DNA from: Spirochaetaceae bacterium | Lineage (GTDB): Bacteria > Spirochaetota > Spirochaetia > Treponematales > Rectinemataceae | NCBI GenBank assembly: GCA_025358255.1 | Contig: JANYKC010000071.1 | Span: forward strand, 1 to 55,176 | Length of the DNA stretch: 55,176 nucleotides | Direction: 5' to 3' | In this document: positions 25,063 through 34,029 of the stretch, piece by piece | Position numbering within the stretch: the stretch's first letter is position 1 | Layout: each line of letters opens with the position of its first letter | Notes under the pieces: generated by a model | Told to the model about the DNA's origin: nothing | The model's database searches: none | Seen by the model: only the letters and a program-made list of their open reading frames with translations | Program-made: the position numbers and the translations under genes

Positions 25063-25332
25063 ATGAGCGAACAGAAAAAGGTTTATTTCCACACCATCCG
25101 CGAAAAGTGGTGCAAGGGATGCGGCATCTGCGTAGCCTATTGCCCCAAGAAGGTCCTTGAGCTCAAGGACGGCAAGGTCGTGGCCGCGAGGGCCGAGGAC
25201 TGCATCGGCTGCCATGCCTGCGAGCTCCGCTGCCCTGATTTCGCCATCGAGATCCACGAGGCGAGCGGCGAGAGGAAGCACGAGGCGGAACACGTCGACT
25301 TCGCCCTGCCCCCGGAGGCCCACCATGCCTAA
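25063..25332 (+). CDS. korD: 2-oxoacid:ferredoxin oxidoreductase delta (ferredoxin) subunit
   Basis: 89 residues with two 4Fe-4S motifs, CKGCGICVAYCP and CIGCHACELRCP. It is the small ferredoxin-like subunit that passes electrons from the TPP site to external ferredoxin. Preceded by AAGGG. It is the first gene of a ten-gene operon and overlaps the next gene by 8 bases. The delta-alpha-beta-gamma order matches KorDABC-type enzymes. Confidence 0.93.
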   Translation: MSEQKKVYFHTIREKWCKGCGICVAYCPKKVLELKDGKVVAARAEDCIGCHACELRCPDFAIEIHEASGERKHEAEHVDFALPPEAHHA

Positions 25333-26509
25333 GACCGTCAAGCTCATGCAGGGCAACGAGGCTTGCACGGCAGGCGCCTTGGCCGCTGGCCTGCGCTTCT
25401 ACGCCGGCTACCCCATCACGCCGTCCACTGAGATCGCCGAGCTCTGCGCCGAGGAACTGCCCAAAATGGGCGGCTGCTTCGTGCAGATGGAGGACGAGAT
25501 CGGTTCGATCGCCGCCATCATCGGAGCTTCCCTCACGGGCAAGAAGGCCATGACGGCGACCAGCGGTCCCGGCTTTTCCCTCATGCAGGAATGCCTGGGC
25601 TACGCTTCGCTGTGCGAGGTGCCGATAGTCATCGTCAACGTGCAGCGCATGGGCCCTTCCACGGGCATGCCCACGAGTCCGGCCCAGGCCGACGTGATGC
25701 AGGCGCGCTGGGGAACCCATGGCGACCATTCGATCATCGTCCTTGCGCCCGGCAATGTCCGCGAGTGCTTCGAGCTGACCTTGCGCGCATTCGACCTCGC
25801 CGAGAAGTACCGGGTCCCCGTCATCGTCCTCACGGACGAGGTCATCGGCCACATGCGGGAGAAGGTCGAGCTGCCCGATCCCCGCGACATCAGGCCGTTC
25901 AACCGTGCGGCCCCGAGGAGCCCTGCGGGCTACAAGCCCTATGCCGCGGACCCGGACGGCGGCGTGCCCCTCATGGCCCCCTTCGGGGCCGGTTACCGCT
26001 GGCACGTGACCGGCCTCTTCCACGACGAGACGGGCGCGCCTTCCGGCAAGTCCGACGTCGCGGACAAGCTGATCCGCCGCCTCGACGCCAAGATCGAGAA
26101 CAACGTCGACGACATCTGCGAGTTCTCGGGCGAAGGCCTCGAGGACTGCGAAATCGCCGTCGTGGCCTTCGGCTCCTCCGCGATGTCGGCCCTCTCCGCA
26201 GTGCGGCGCGCCCGCAAGGAAGGCGTCAAGGCCGGGCTTTTCAGGCCCAAGACCATCTGGCCCTTTCCCGCCAAGGCCTTGCGGGAGGTCGCCCTCCATG
26301 CGAAGACCATCGTAGTGCCGGAGATGAACCTGGGGCAGCTGGCCCTCGAAGTGGAGCGCATCGCGGGCTGCAGCTCGAAGGTCGTGAAGCTCGGCAAGGT
26401 CAACGGCGAACTCTTCAGGCCGGAAGAGGTCTACGCGGCCATCATGGGCGAAGCGGACAATGGCGGCACCGGCCAAGGCTCAGCGAAGGCTGGCGAGGGA
26501 GCTAAGTAA
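25325..26509 (+). CDS. korA: 2-oxoacid:ferredoxin oxidoreductase alpha subunit
   Basis: 394 residues. LMQGNEACTAGALAAGLRFY and GYPITPSTEIAE are the conserved N-terminal motifs; VQMEDEIGSIAAIIGASLTG and TATSGPGFSLMQE follow. It binds the pyrimidine side of TPP and CoA together with the beta subunit. It is most like 2-oxoglutarate (KorA) or 2-oxoisovalerate (VorB) enzymes; the methylmalonyl-CoA genes downstream favour 2-oxoglutarate to succinyl-CoA, but sequence alone does not settle this. One base separates it from korB. Confidence 0.9.
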   Translation: MPKTVKLMQGNEACTAGALAAGLRFYAGYPITPSTEIAELCAEELPKMGGCFVQMEDEIGSIAAIIGASLTGKKAMTATSGPGFSLMQECLGYASLCEVPIVIVNVQRMGPSTGMPTSPAQADVMQARWGTHGDHSIIVLAPGNVRECFELTLRAFDLAEKYRVPVIVLTDEVIGHMREKVELPDPRDIRPFNRAAPRSPAGYKPYAADPDGGVPLMAPFGAGYRWHVTGLFHDETGAPSGKSDVADKLIRRLDAKIENNVDDICEFSGEGLEDCEIAVVAFGSSAMSALSAVRRARKEGVKAGLFRPKTIWPFPAKALREVALHAKTIVVPEMNLGQLALEVERIAGCSSKVVKLGKVNGELFRPEEVYAAIMGEADNGGTGQGSAKAGEGAK

Positions 26510-26510
26510 C

Positions 26511-27371
26511 ATGTCGGAATTCCTCAGCTATTTCCGGCAGGATCGCCTGCCCCATATCTGGTGCCCTGGCTGCGGCCATGGCACGGTCACCGGCGCCCTC
26601 GTGCGCGCCATCGACAGGCTGGGCCTCGACAAGAACAAGGTCTGCGTCGTGTCGGGTATCGGCTGCTCGTCACGGGCCGTCGGCTACCTCGACTTCGACA
26701 CCCTGCACACCGCCCATGGCAGGGCCCTGGCCTTCGCGACCGGAATCAAGATGGCCCGCCCCGACCTCAAGGTCATCGTGATGACGGGCGACGGGGACTG
26801 CACCGCGATCGGCGGCAACCACTTCATCCACGCGGCCAGGCGCAACATCGGCATCACGACGATCGTGATGAACAACGAGACCTACGGGATGACGAGCGGA
26901 CAGTTCTCCCCCATGACGCCCAAGGGCATGCTGGGCACCACGGCTCCCTACGGCAACGTGGAGCGCAGCTTCGACCTCTGCGAGCTGGCCAAGGCGGCCG
27001 GCGCCACCTACGTCGGCCGTTCGACCTCCTACCACGTGCCCCTCCTCATCGACCTCATCGAGAAGGCCCTGCAGAACGACGGCTTCTCCGTCGTCGAGGC
27101 GGTGACCCAGTGCCCGACCTACCTCGGGCGGAAGAACAAGCTGGGCGACGCCGTCCAGCTCCTCAACTGGATCAAGGACCAGGCCGTCAACGTGAAGGCG
27201 GCCGCGGTCATGCCGAAGGAGAAGCTCGAGGGCAAGTTCCTCATCGGCGAGCTCCACAACGGACCGGCCCCGGAATACTCCGCCGAATACGGCGAGCTCA
27301 TAGCGCGGGTCCAGCGCAGCTTCGAAAACGTCAAGGGAGGGCTTTGGGAATGCGCGTCGAATTCAGACTGA
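26511..27371 (+). CDS. korB: 2-oxoacid:ferredoxin oxidoreductase beta subunit (TPP-binding)
   Basis: 286 residues. HIWCPGCGHGTV supplies cluster-ligating cysteines, VSGIGCSSRAVGY follows, and the TPP/magnesium motif runs from MTGDGDCTAIGGNHF to VMNNETYGMTSGQFSPMTPK. Together with the alpha, gamma and delta chains it performs CoA-dependent oxidative decarboxylation of a 2-oxoacid with ferredoxin. The start is the ATG directly after the alpha stop. Its last 22 bases overlap the gamma gene. Confidence 0.92.
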   Translation: MSEFLSYFRQDRLPHIWCPGCGHGTVTGALVRAIDRLGLDKNKVCVVSGIGCSSRAVGYLDFDTLHTAHGRALAFATGIKMARPDLKVIVMTGDGDCTAIGGNHFIHAARRNIGITTIVMNNETYGMTSGQFSPMTPKGMLGTTAPYGNVERSFDLCELAKAAGATYVGRSTSYHVPLLIDLIEKALQNDGFSVVEAVTQCPTYLGRKNKLGDAVQLLNWIKDQAVNVKAAAVMPKEKLEGKFLIGELHNGPAPEYSAEYGELIARVQRSFENVKGGLWECASNSD

Positions 27372-27895
27372 GCGGATCGGGAGGGCAGGGCCTCCTCCTC
27401 GCGGGCATAGTCCTCGCCGAGGCCGCCATCCTCGAGGGCAAGAACGCGGTCCAGACCCAGAGCTACGGCCCCGAGGCGCGGGGCGGCTCGAGCAAGGCGG
27501 AGGTCGTCATCTCCGACGATGACATCGATTACCCCAAGGCCACCGACCCTGACTTCCTCCTCGCCCTGACCTCCGAGGCCTACAGGACCTACGGGAGGCT
27601 GATGGGGAAGGGGACCATAATCGTGGATTCCTCGGTGCCCCTCGACCCGGCCATCGCGGCGAAGACCGTCACCCTGCCGATCCTCAAGACGGCGGCCGTG
27701 GACCTTGGAAAGAAGGTCGTGGCCAACATCGTGGCGCTCGGCGTCCTGGGCGGGCTGTCGGGCATCGTGAGCGACGCCATCCTGGAAAGGGCTGTCCTCG
27801 CCCGCGTGCCCAAGGGCACCGAGGACCTCAACGTGAAGGCGCTTCGCGCCGGAATCGCCTTGGCCAAGGGCGAGACACCACCCGAATCCTGCTAA
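27350..27895 (+). CDS. korC: 2-oxoacid:ferredoxin oxidoreductase gamma subunit
   Basis: 181 residues. [20 protein letters not shown] and [19 protein letters not shown] are the defining motifs of the gamma chain, which helps bind CoA. The ATG lies inside the end of korB with an AGGGAGG site. The mutase gene begins ten bases after its stop, so oxidoreductase and mutase are made from one transcript. Confidence 0.93.
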   Translation: MRVEFRLSGSGGQGLLLAGIVLAEAAILEGKNAVQTQSYGPEARGGSSKAEVVISDDDIDYPKATDPDFLLALTSEAYRTYGRLMGKGTIIVDSSVPLDPAIAAKTVTLPILKTAAVDLGKKVVANIVALGVLGGLSGIVSDAILERAVLARVPKGTEDLNVKALRAGIALAKGETPPESC

Positions 27896-27905
27896 GGAGT
27901 ACGCG

Positions 27906-29597
27906 ATGAGCGACACTGGAAAGAGACCTGATTCGCTGCCGGGCCTTGGGCCCTGGAACGCCTGCGTCGACAAGTCCACCGCCAGGTTCCCGGAGCGGCG
28001 CAAGGATTTCGTGACGGGCTCCGGCGCCCCCGTGGCCCGGCTCTACACCCCCCTCGACCTCGGGCCCGCCGCCTTTGGCGGCGCGGGCTACGAGGAGAGC
28101 ATCGGCTATCCCGGCGAGTATCCCTACACCCGCGGCGTGCAGAACACGATGTTCCGTGGACGCTTCTGGACCATGCGCCAGTACGCGGGCTTCTCCACCG
28201 CCGAGGAATCCAACAAGCGGTACAAGTTCCTCCTTGAGCAGGGGACGACGGGCCTCTCCGTGGCCTTCGACCTCCCCACCCAGATCGGCTACGACTCCGA
28301 CCACCCGCTCTCGCAGGGGGAGGTCGGCAAGGTCGGCGTGGCCATCGACTCCCTGGCCGACATGGAGATCCTTTTCGACGGCATCCCGATGGACAAGGTT
28401 TCCACGAGCATGACGATCAACGCGCCCGCAGCCGTCCTCCTCGCGATGTATGTCGCGGTGGCGGAGAAGCAGGGCGTGGGCGCCGACAAGCTCAACGGGA
28501 CCATCCAGAACGACATCCTCAAGGAATACGTGGCCCGCGGCACCTACATCTTCCCGCCCGAGCCCTCGATGAGGCTCATCACCGACATCTTCGCCTACTG
28601 CGCGAAGGACGTGCCGAACTGGAACACGATCTCCATCTCCGGCTACCACATCCGCGAGGCCGGCTCCACGGCCAGCCAGGAGGTGGCCTTCACCCTCGCG
28701 GACGGAGTGGCCTATGTCGAAGCGGCGATCAAGGCCGGCCTCGACGTGGACGACTTCGGCCCGCGCCTCTCCTTCTTCTTCAACGCGCACAACGACCTCT
28801 TCGAGGAGGTCGCAAAGTACCGCGCGGCGCGCCGCGTCTGGGCCAAGATCATGAAGGAGCGGTTCGGCGCCAAGAACCCGAAGAGCCTCATGCTCCGCTT
28901 CCACACCCAGACGGGCGGCTCGACCCTCACTGCCCAGCAACCCGACAACAACGTGGTCAGGGTGGCCATCCAGGCCCTTGCGGCGGTCCTTGGCGGGACC
29001 CAGTCCCTGCACACGAACAGCCGCGACGAGGCCCTCGCCCTCCCCACGGAGGAGTCGGTCCGCATCGCGTTGCGCACCCAGCAGATCATCGCCAACGAGT
29101 CCGGCGCTGCCGAGACCGTGGATCCCCTCGCGGGCTCCTACTACGTCGAGAGCCTCACGAACCGGATCGAGGACGAGGCCTGGACCTATCTCAAGCGCAT
29201 CGATGGCCTAGGCGGCGCGGTGCGCGCCATCGAGCAGGGCTACGTGCAGCAGGAAATCCAGGATTCGGCCTACGCCTACCAGATGGCCATCGAGTCCGGT
29301 GACCGCGTGGTCGTGGGGCTCAACAAGTTCCAGGTGAAGGAAGGCCCTCCCAAAGGCCTCCTCCGCGTCGATCCCGCCGTCGGCGAGCGGCAGGTCGCAA
29401 AGCTCCATGCCCTGAAGGAGCGGCGCGACAACGCGGCCGTCAAGGCATCCCTTGTCGCCCTGGACCTTGCCGCGAAGGGAGATGCCAACCTGATGCCGCC
29501 CATCATCGAAGCCGTGCGCCACTACGCGACCCTCGGGGAGATCTGTGACGTCCTCCGCGGCGTCTTCGGCGAATACCGCCCGAGCGCGATGTTTTAA
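27906..29597 (+). CDS. mcmA: methylmalonyl-CoA mutase large subunit (catalytic, no B12 domain)
   Basis: 563 residues, preceded by [59 protein letters not shown] and [17 protein letters not shown] are hallmark segments of the TIM-barrel substrate domain. The B12-binding domain is absent and supplied by the next gene, as in the split enzymes of archaea and some bacteria. It interconverts succinyl-CoA and (R)-methylmalonyl-CoA. Because the preceding genes can make succinyl-CoA, substrate may pass straight to this enzyme. Confidence 0.96.
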   Translation: MSDTGKRPDSLPGLGPWNACVDKSTARFPERRKDFVTGSGAPVARLYTPLDLGPAAFGGAGYEESIGYPGEYPYTRGVQNTMFRGRFWTMRQYAGFSTAEESNKRYKFLLEQGTTGLSVAFDLPTQIGYDSDHPLSQGEVGKVGVAIDSLADMEILFDGIPMDKVSTSMTINAPAAVLLAMYVAVAEKQGVGADKLNGTIQNDILKEYVARGTYIFPPEPSMRLITDIFAYCAKDVPNWNTISISGYHIREAGSTASQEVAFTLADGVAYVEAAIKAGLDVDDFGPRLSFFFNAHNDLFEEVAKYRAARRVWAKIMKERFGAKNPKSLMLRFHTQTGGSTLTAQQPDNNVVRVAIQALAAVLGGTQSLHTNSRDEALALPTEESVRIALRTQQIIANESGAAETVDPLAGSYYVESLTNRIEDEAWTYLKRIDGLGGAVRAIEQGYVQQEIQDSAYAYQMAIESGDRVVVGLNKFQVKEGPPKGLLRVDPAVGERQVAKLHALKERRDNAAVKASLVALDLAAKGDANLMPPIIEAVRHYATLGEICDVLRGVFGEYRPSAMF

Positions 29598-29608
29598 CGG
29601 AGGAAACA

Positions 29609-30007
29609 ATGGAAAAGAAGATACGGGTACTTGTCGCGAAGCCGGGCCTTGACGGCCACGACCGAGGCGCGAAGGTGATAGCGCGGGCGCTGAGGGACGA
29701 CGGAATGGAGGTCATCTACACGGGCCTCCGCCAGACGCCCGAGCAGATCGTGGACGCGGCCATCCAGGAGGATGCCGACGTAATCGCGATGAGCATCCTC
29801 TCCGGCGCCCACAACCACCTCTTTCCCCGGGTGACGGAGCTGCTTGCGGACAAGGGTGTCGATGACGTCCTTGTCCTCGGCGGTGGCGTCATTCCCGAGG
29901 ACGACATACCCTTCCTCAAGGGCAAGGGCATTGCCGCGGTCTTCGGCCCTGGGACGCCCACCAAGGCCACGATAGAATTCATCAGGGCAAACCTGAAGCG
30001 AAGCTGA
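29609..30007 (+). CDS. methylmalonyl-CoA mutase B12-binding subunit
   Basis: 132 residues, a stand-alone cobalamin-binding domain: [17 protein letters not shown] has the D-x-H-x-x-G motif whose histidine ligates cobalt, [12 protein letters not shown] and [11 protein letters not shown] complete the base-off/his-on site. It completes the split mutase encoded 11 bases upstream. Confidence 0.96.
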   Translation: MEKKIRVLVAKPGLDGHDRGAKVIARALRDDGMEVIYTGLRQTPEQIVDAAIQEDADVIAMSILSGAHNHLFPRVTELLADKGVDDVLVLGGGVIPEDDIPFLKGKGIAAVFGPGTPTKATIEFIRANLKRS

Positions 30008-30021
30008 TCCAAGGCCCGGGC

Positions 30022-31101
30022 ATGGAAGCTGACAGCAGGGCCGCGCGGGTCGTGGCCGGGGAGGTCCGGGCCCTCGCCCGGCTCATCACCGGACTCGAGA
30101 ACGGCGAGAGCCAGGCCAACCTCGTGATGAGGATCCTGGCTGCCCGTCCGCGGCGCGCCCAGGTCATCGGCATTACCGGGCCTCCGGGCTCGGGGAAGTC
30201 CACCCTCACCGACAAGATGATAGCCGCCTTGCGCAAGCGGGGGGCGCGCGTGGGCATCCTAGCCGTCGATCCCTCGAGCCCCTTCACCGGGGGAGCCATC
30301 CTTGGCGACCGCCTGCGCATGCAGGACCACGCGACCGACCCCGGCGTCTTCATCCGCAGCCTCGCCTCCCGAGGCCATTTGGGCGGCATCTCCCGCGCCA
30401 CCCACTCGGCGGCCCGCGCCCTGGACGCCGCGGGCTACGATTTTGTCATAATTGAGACGGTCGGCGTGGGCCAGTCCGAGGTGGACGTGGTCCGCGTGGC
30501 AGACACCGTGGTCCTCGTGGCCGTGCCCGGCCTGGGCGACGACATCCAGGTCATCAAGGCCGGGATCATGGAGATCGGGGACGTCTTCGTCGTGAACAAG
30601 GCGGACCGCGACGGCGCGGACCGCGTGGTCCGCGAGATCCGCTCCATGCTGGAGACGGCGGCCGCCTTGCGGCGCGGCTCCCTGCCCGTGCGCGCCGCCG
30701 TCGACACGCTCGGAGGGAGGATTGCGCCCCTCTCCGCCGACCAGGAGCATGCGGCGTGGGCGGCCGCCCGCGCCGTGGCGGCAGAGGCCGACGCCAGGCT
30801 CATGCCGCCCGTCCTCAAGACCAACGCGGGCACGGGCGAAGGTGTCGAGGCCCTGGTCGAAGCCGTCGCGGCGCATCGACGCGCCGCGCAGGCCTCGGGC
30901 AGCCTCGAGGCCAGGCGGCTGGAGGGCGCGAGGACGGAGCTGCGCTCCCTCGTCGAGGAAAGGCTGGATGCCGCATTGAACGAAGGGGAGGGCGGCCAAA
31001 GGGCCATCGCCCTCGCGAAAGCCGTGGCGGCCGGGGAAGTGGACGCATGGACCGCCTCCACGGAGCTCATCGGCCTGCTCATACAAGGGGGAAAAGCGTG
31101 A
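30022..31101 (+). CDS. meaB: MeaB/ArgK-type G3E GTPase, mutase chaperone
   Basis: 359 residues. Walker A GPPGSGKST lies near residues 52-60, followed by VAVDPSSPFTGGAILGDRLR, the switch region IRSLASRGHLGG, ETVGVGQSEVDV and the NKAD guanine-specificity motif. MeaB gates loading of adenosylcobalamin into methylmalonyl-CoA mutase and protects the radical intermediate. The location directly after the mutase subunits and the GTGA overlap with the epimerase agree with this. Confidence 0.95.
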   Translation: MEADSRAARVVAGEVRALARLITGLENGESQANLVMRILAARPRRAQVIGITGPPGSGKSTLTDKMIAALRKRGARVGILAVDPSSPFTGGAILGDRLRMQDHATDPGVFIRSLASRGHLGGISRATHSAARALDAAGYDFVIIETVGVGQSEVDVVRVADTVVLVAVPGLGDDIQVIKAGIMEIGDVFVVNKADRDGADRVVREIRSMLETAAALRRGSLPVRAAVDTLGGRIAPLSADQEHAAWAAARAVAAEADARLMPPVLKTNAGTGEGVEALVEAVAAHRRAAQASGSLEARRLEGARTELRSLVEERLDAALNEGEGGQRAIALAKAVAAGEVDAWTASTELIGLLIQGGKA

Positions 31102-31505
31102 AAGTCCTGAAGATCGACCATATCGGCATAGCCGTGGAGAGGATGGATGAGGCCCTTGCCGTCTTCGAGGGCCTGCTCGGGCTCAAGCTCCACGGCACCG
31201 AGACCGTGGAGGAGCAGAAGGTGCGTACCGCCTTCCTTCCCTCGGGGGACAGCGAGATAGAGCTCCTCGAGTCGACCGACCCCGATGGCCCCATAGGCAA
31301 GTACATAGCGGCCAAGGGGCAGGGTGTGCAGCACGTGGCTTTCCGCGTGGAGAACCTCGAGGAGGCCTTGGCCGAGCTCAAGGCCAAGGGCGTGCGCCTC
31401 ATCGACGAGAAGCCGCGCAGCGGCGCCGGCGGCGCCCGCATCGCCTTCCTCCACCCCAAGGCCACCAACGGGGTCCTTGTCGAGCTTTGCGAACGCAAGG
31501 CATAA
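31098..31505 (+). CDS. mce: methylmalonyl-CoA epimerase
   Basis: 135 residues from a GTG overlapping the meaB stop. Glyoxalase-fold motifs are visible: KIDHIGIAVERMDEAL at the N-terminus, GQGVQHVAFRVENLEEAL in the middle and VLVELCE at the end, supplying the metal-binding His, His and Glu. It converts (R)- to (S)-methylmalonyl-CoA, the form used by the carboxyltransferase encoded next. Confidence 0.95.
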   Translation: MKVLKIDHIGIAVERMDEALAVFEGLLGLKLHGTETVEEQKVRTAFLPSGDSEIELLESTDPDGPIGKYIAAKGQGVQHVAFRVENLEEALAELKAKGVRLIDEKPRSGAGGARIAFLHPKATNGVLVELCERKA

Positions 31506-31544
31506 TGCCAGCACCGGAATGAAATTCGTAAGGAAGGCTTGAAC

Positions 31545-33089
31545 ATGGATGAGAAGATAAAAGGCCTCGAAGCGAGACGGAAAAAAGTTGTGGACGGCGG
31601 AGGCGCGAAGCGCGTGGCCGCCCAGCACGAAAAAGGCAAGATGACGGCCCGTGAGCGCATCGAGGCCCTCCTCGATCCCTCAAGCTTCACGGAGCTCGAT
31701 ACCTTCGTCGAGCATCGTTGCACCGACCTCGGCATGGTGGAGATCAAGGCTCCCGGCGAAGGTGTCGTGACGGGCTATGGCACCGTGAACGGCCGCCTCG
31801 TCTATGTCTTCGCGCAGGATTTCACCGTCATCGGCGGATCCCTCGGGGAAGCCCACGCGAAGAAGATCTGCAAGGCCATGGACATGGCCGTGAAGGTCGG
31901 AGCCCCCGTGATCGGCATCAACGATTCAGGCGGAGCCCGCATCCAGGAAGGCGTCGATGCCCTTTGCGGCTACGGCGACATCTTCTACCGCAACGTGGCC
32001 TCCTCCGGCGTCGTGCCGCAGATCTCCGTCATCATGGGGCCTTGCGCCGGCGGCGCCGTCTACTCGCCCGCCCTCACTGATTTTGTCTTCATGGTCGAGA
32101 AGACGGCCAACATGTTCATAACCGGTCCCCAGGTCATCAAGGCCGTCACCGGCGAGGACGTCTCCGGCGAGGACCTGGGCGGCGCCCTTGTCCATGCGGC
32201 GACGAGCGGCGTGGCCCACTTCACCTACCCCGACGAGGCCTCCACTATAGCCGGCATCAAGAAGCTCCTCTCCTTCCTCCCCCAGAACAATGTCGAGGAC
32301 CCGCCGCTGGCGGCCACCAAGGACGCGCCGACCCGCCGCGACGAAGAGCTCAAGAACGTGATCCCCGACAGCGCCAACAAGCCCTACGACGTCCGTGAGG
32401 TCATCAAGCGCGTCTTCGACGCGGGCGACTTCCTCGAGGTCCAGCCCCTCTACGCGATGAACATCGTGACCTGTTTCGCGCGCCTCGGCGGCCGCTCCGT
32501 CGGCATCGTGGCCAACCAGCCCAAGATCATGGCCGGGGTCCTGGACATCAACGCCTCGGACAAGGCCTCGCGCTTCATCCGCTTCTGCGATGCCTTCAAC
32601 ATCCCCCTCGTGACCCTCACCGACACGGCCGGCTACCTCCCCGGCGTCGGCCAGGAGCACGGAGGCGTCATCCGCCATGGAGCGAAGCTCCTCTACGCCT
32701 ACTCCGAAGCCACGGTGCCCAAGATCACGGTCATCATGCGCAAGGCCTACGGCGGCGCCTATATCGCCATGTGCTCCCGCCACCTGGGAGCCGACCAGGT
32801 CTTCGCCTGGCCCTCGGCCGAGATCGCGGTCATGGGCCCCGACGGCGCCGCGAACATCATCTTCAAGAAGGAGATCGAGGAGTCCACGGACCCCCTCGCC
32901 ACCCGCAAGGAGAAGATCGCGGAGTACAAAGAGAACTTCGCCAATCCCTACAAGGCCGCCATCCGCGGCTACGTGGACGACGTGATCGACCCCGCGGACA
33001 CGCGTACAAGGCTCGTGGGAGCCCTCGCCATGCTCCTGGGCAAGCGGGTGCAGGGCCCGGTGCGCAAGCACGGCAACATCCCGGTATGA
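31545..33089 (+). CDS. mmdA: methylmalonyl-CoA carboxyltransferase 12S / decarboxylase alpha subunit
   Basis: 514 residues from the ATG seven bases after AGGAAGG. ARERIEALLDPSSFTELDTF, VIGINDSGGARIQEG, MGPCAGGAVYSPALTDF and, in the second crotonase-like half, DTAGYLPGVGQEHGG and MRKAYGGAYIAM are standard for acyl-CoA carboxyltransferases acting on propionyl-/methylmalonyl-CoA. It moves the carboxyl group of methylmalonyl-CoA to biotin. With the biotin carrier (33436) and the 5S-type protein (21992) it could form transcarboxylase; with an OadG-like subunit it resembles the sodium-pumping decarboxylase, but the membrane beta subunit is not in this window. Confidence 0.95.
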   Translation: MDEKIKGLEARRKKVVDGGGAKRVAAQHEKGKMTARERIEALLDPSSFTELDTFVEHRCTDLGMVEIKAPGEGVVTGYGTVNGRLVYVFAQDFTVIGGSLGEAHAKKICKAMDMAVKVGAPVIGINDSGGARIQEGVDALCGYGDIFYRNVASSGVVPQISVIMGPCAGGAVYSPALTDFVFMVEKTANMFITGPQVIKAVTGEDVSGEDLGGALVHAATSGVAHFTYPDEASTIAGIKKLLSFLPQNNVEDPPLAATKDAPTRRDEELKNVIPDSANKPYDVREVIKRVFDAGDFLEVQPLYAMNIVTCFARLGGRSVGIVANQPKIMAGVLDINASDKASRFIRFCDAFNIPLVTLTDTAGYLPGVGQEHGGVIRHGAKLLYAYSEATVPKITVIMRKAYGGAYIAMCSRHLGADQVFAWPSAEIAVMGPDGAANIIFKKEIEESTDPLATRKEKIAEYKENFANPYKAAIRGYVDDVIDPADTRTRLVGALAMLLGKRVQGPVRKHGNIPV

Positions 33090-33099
33090 GGCGGGCGGC

Positions 33100-33426
33100 A
33101 TGAACGAACCAATTATTGGAATTCTGGGGGTCGTCCTCGCGGGCGTCGCCTTTGTCGCCGTCCTCTGGCTCGTCCCGATGACGGCCAGGCTCCGGCGCCG
33201 CCTTGCCAAGGCGGGCATCAGCCTCGATGAACCGGAGGAGGAGGAGGCCGTCGGCCTGGCCCCCGAACTCATCGCCATCATCGCCGCCGCGGTGGCAGCC
33301 GCGAGCGGCCTCGGGAGCAATGAGTTCCGCGTGGTGGGCGTCAACCGGGTCGAAGGCTCGGGCAGCTTCAATACCCCCATCTGGGGTCACGTCGACCGCC
33401 TTGCGCCGCGGCCGAACGTTAGATAG
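33100..33426 (+). CDS. mmdD: OadG/MmdD-like small membrane subunit
   Basis: 108 residues. One N-terminal transmembrane helix (ILGVVLAGVAFVAVLWLVPM), a basic stretch, an acidic stretch (DEPEEEEA), a second hydrophobic segment (ELIAIIAAAVAAASGLG) and a short polar tail. This layout and the location between the carboxyltransferase and biotin carrier fit the gamma/delta subunit that ties soluble subunits to the membrane pump in oxaloacetate or methylmalonyl-CoA decarboxylases. The absence of mmdB nearby makes its role here uncertain. Confidence 0.72.
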   Translation: MNEPIIGILGVVLAGVAFVAVLWLVPMTARLRRRLAKAGISLDEPEEEEAVGLAPELIAIIAAAVAAASGLGSNEFRVVGVNRVEGSGSFNTPIWGHVDRLAPRPNVR

Positions 33427-33435
33427 GAGGAAATC

Positions 33436-33834
33436 ATGAAGAGATATCGCATTTCGGTGAATGGCCAGAGCTATGATGTCGCTGTCGAGGAAATGGCCGC
33501 CGCGGGCGCCGCCCCCGTTCCCGCCCCCAATCCCGTGACCATCGCCGCGGCGCCCGGCGCGCCCTCGGCCCAAGCCGCGCCTGCGGCCCCCGCCGGAAGC
33601 GTAGGGGCTGCGGTGGCCGGCGCCCTCACCATCAAGGCCCCCATGCCCGGCACCGTGCTGTCCTTCAGGGTAGCGGCCGGGCAGGCTGTCGTGCGCGGCG
33701 ACGTTCTCCTCCTCCTCGAGGCCATGAAAATGGAAAACGAGATCGTGGCTCCCCACAATGGCACGGTAGCAAGCCTGCGCGTGGCTTCCGGCGCCGCGGT
33801 CAACACCGGAGACGCCCTGGTCGACCTCGTCTAG
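33436..33834 (+). CDS. mmdC: biotin carboxyl carrier subunit (1.3S/MmdC)
   Basis: 132 residues: a short N-terminal strand region (KRYRISVNGQSYDVAVEE), an Ala/Pro-rich flexible linker (residues about 21-62) and a biotinyl domain with the biotinylated Lys98 in EAMKMENE. It shuttles carboxyl groups between the 12S-type subunit and either the 5S-type protein or a membrane decarboxylase. It is the last gene of the operon and is followed by an intrinsic terminator. Confidence 0.95.
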   Translation: MKRYRISVNGQSYDVAVEEMAAAGAAPVPAPNPVTIAAAPGAPSAQAAPAAPAGSVGAAVAGALTIKAPMPGTVLSFRVAAGQAVVRGDVLLLLEAMKMENEIVAPHNGTVASLRVASGAAVNTGDALVDLV

Positions 33835-33854
33835 GAGCCCCTGGCCCATGGATG

Positions 33855-33879
33855 GCCCGGGCAGCTGCCCGGGCTTTTT
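33855..33879 (+). terminator. intrinsic terminator of the kor-mcm-mmd operon
   Basis: A self-complementary stem, GCCCGGGCAGCTGCCCGGGC (33855-33874), is followed directly by five T. It ends the ten-gene transcript 20 bases after the biotin carrier stop. Confidence 0.88.
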
Positions 33880-34029
33880 CATGCCCTTTCCCCTGAAGGA
33901 GGTGGACGGGGAGGGGCGACCGGCCGGATCCCAGGGAAGGCGCACTCTGGCCTGCAGGCAGGTCGGCAAAGGGGAGGGAGGAGGCACGCCAAGGGCCTTG
34001 TCCTTGGCGCGGCCCTTCTGCTAAACAGA

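Noticed and set aside
31926..33380. 484-codon minus-strand open frame across mmdA
   Set aside because: Antisense shadow of a clear carboxyltransferase; low-complexity translation.
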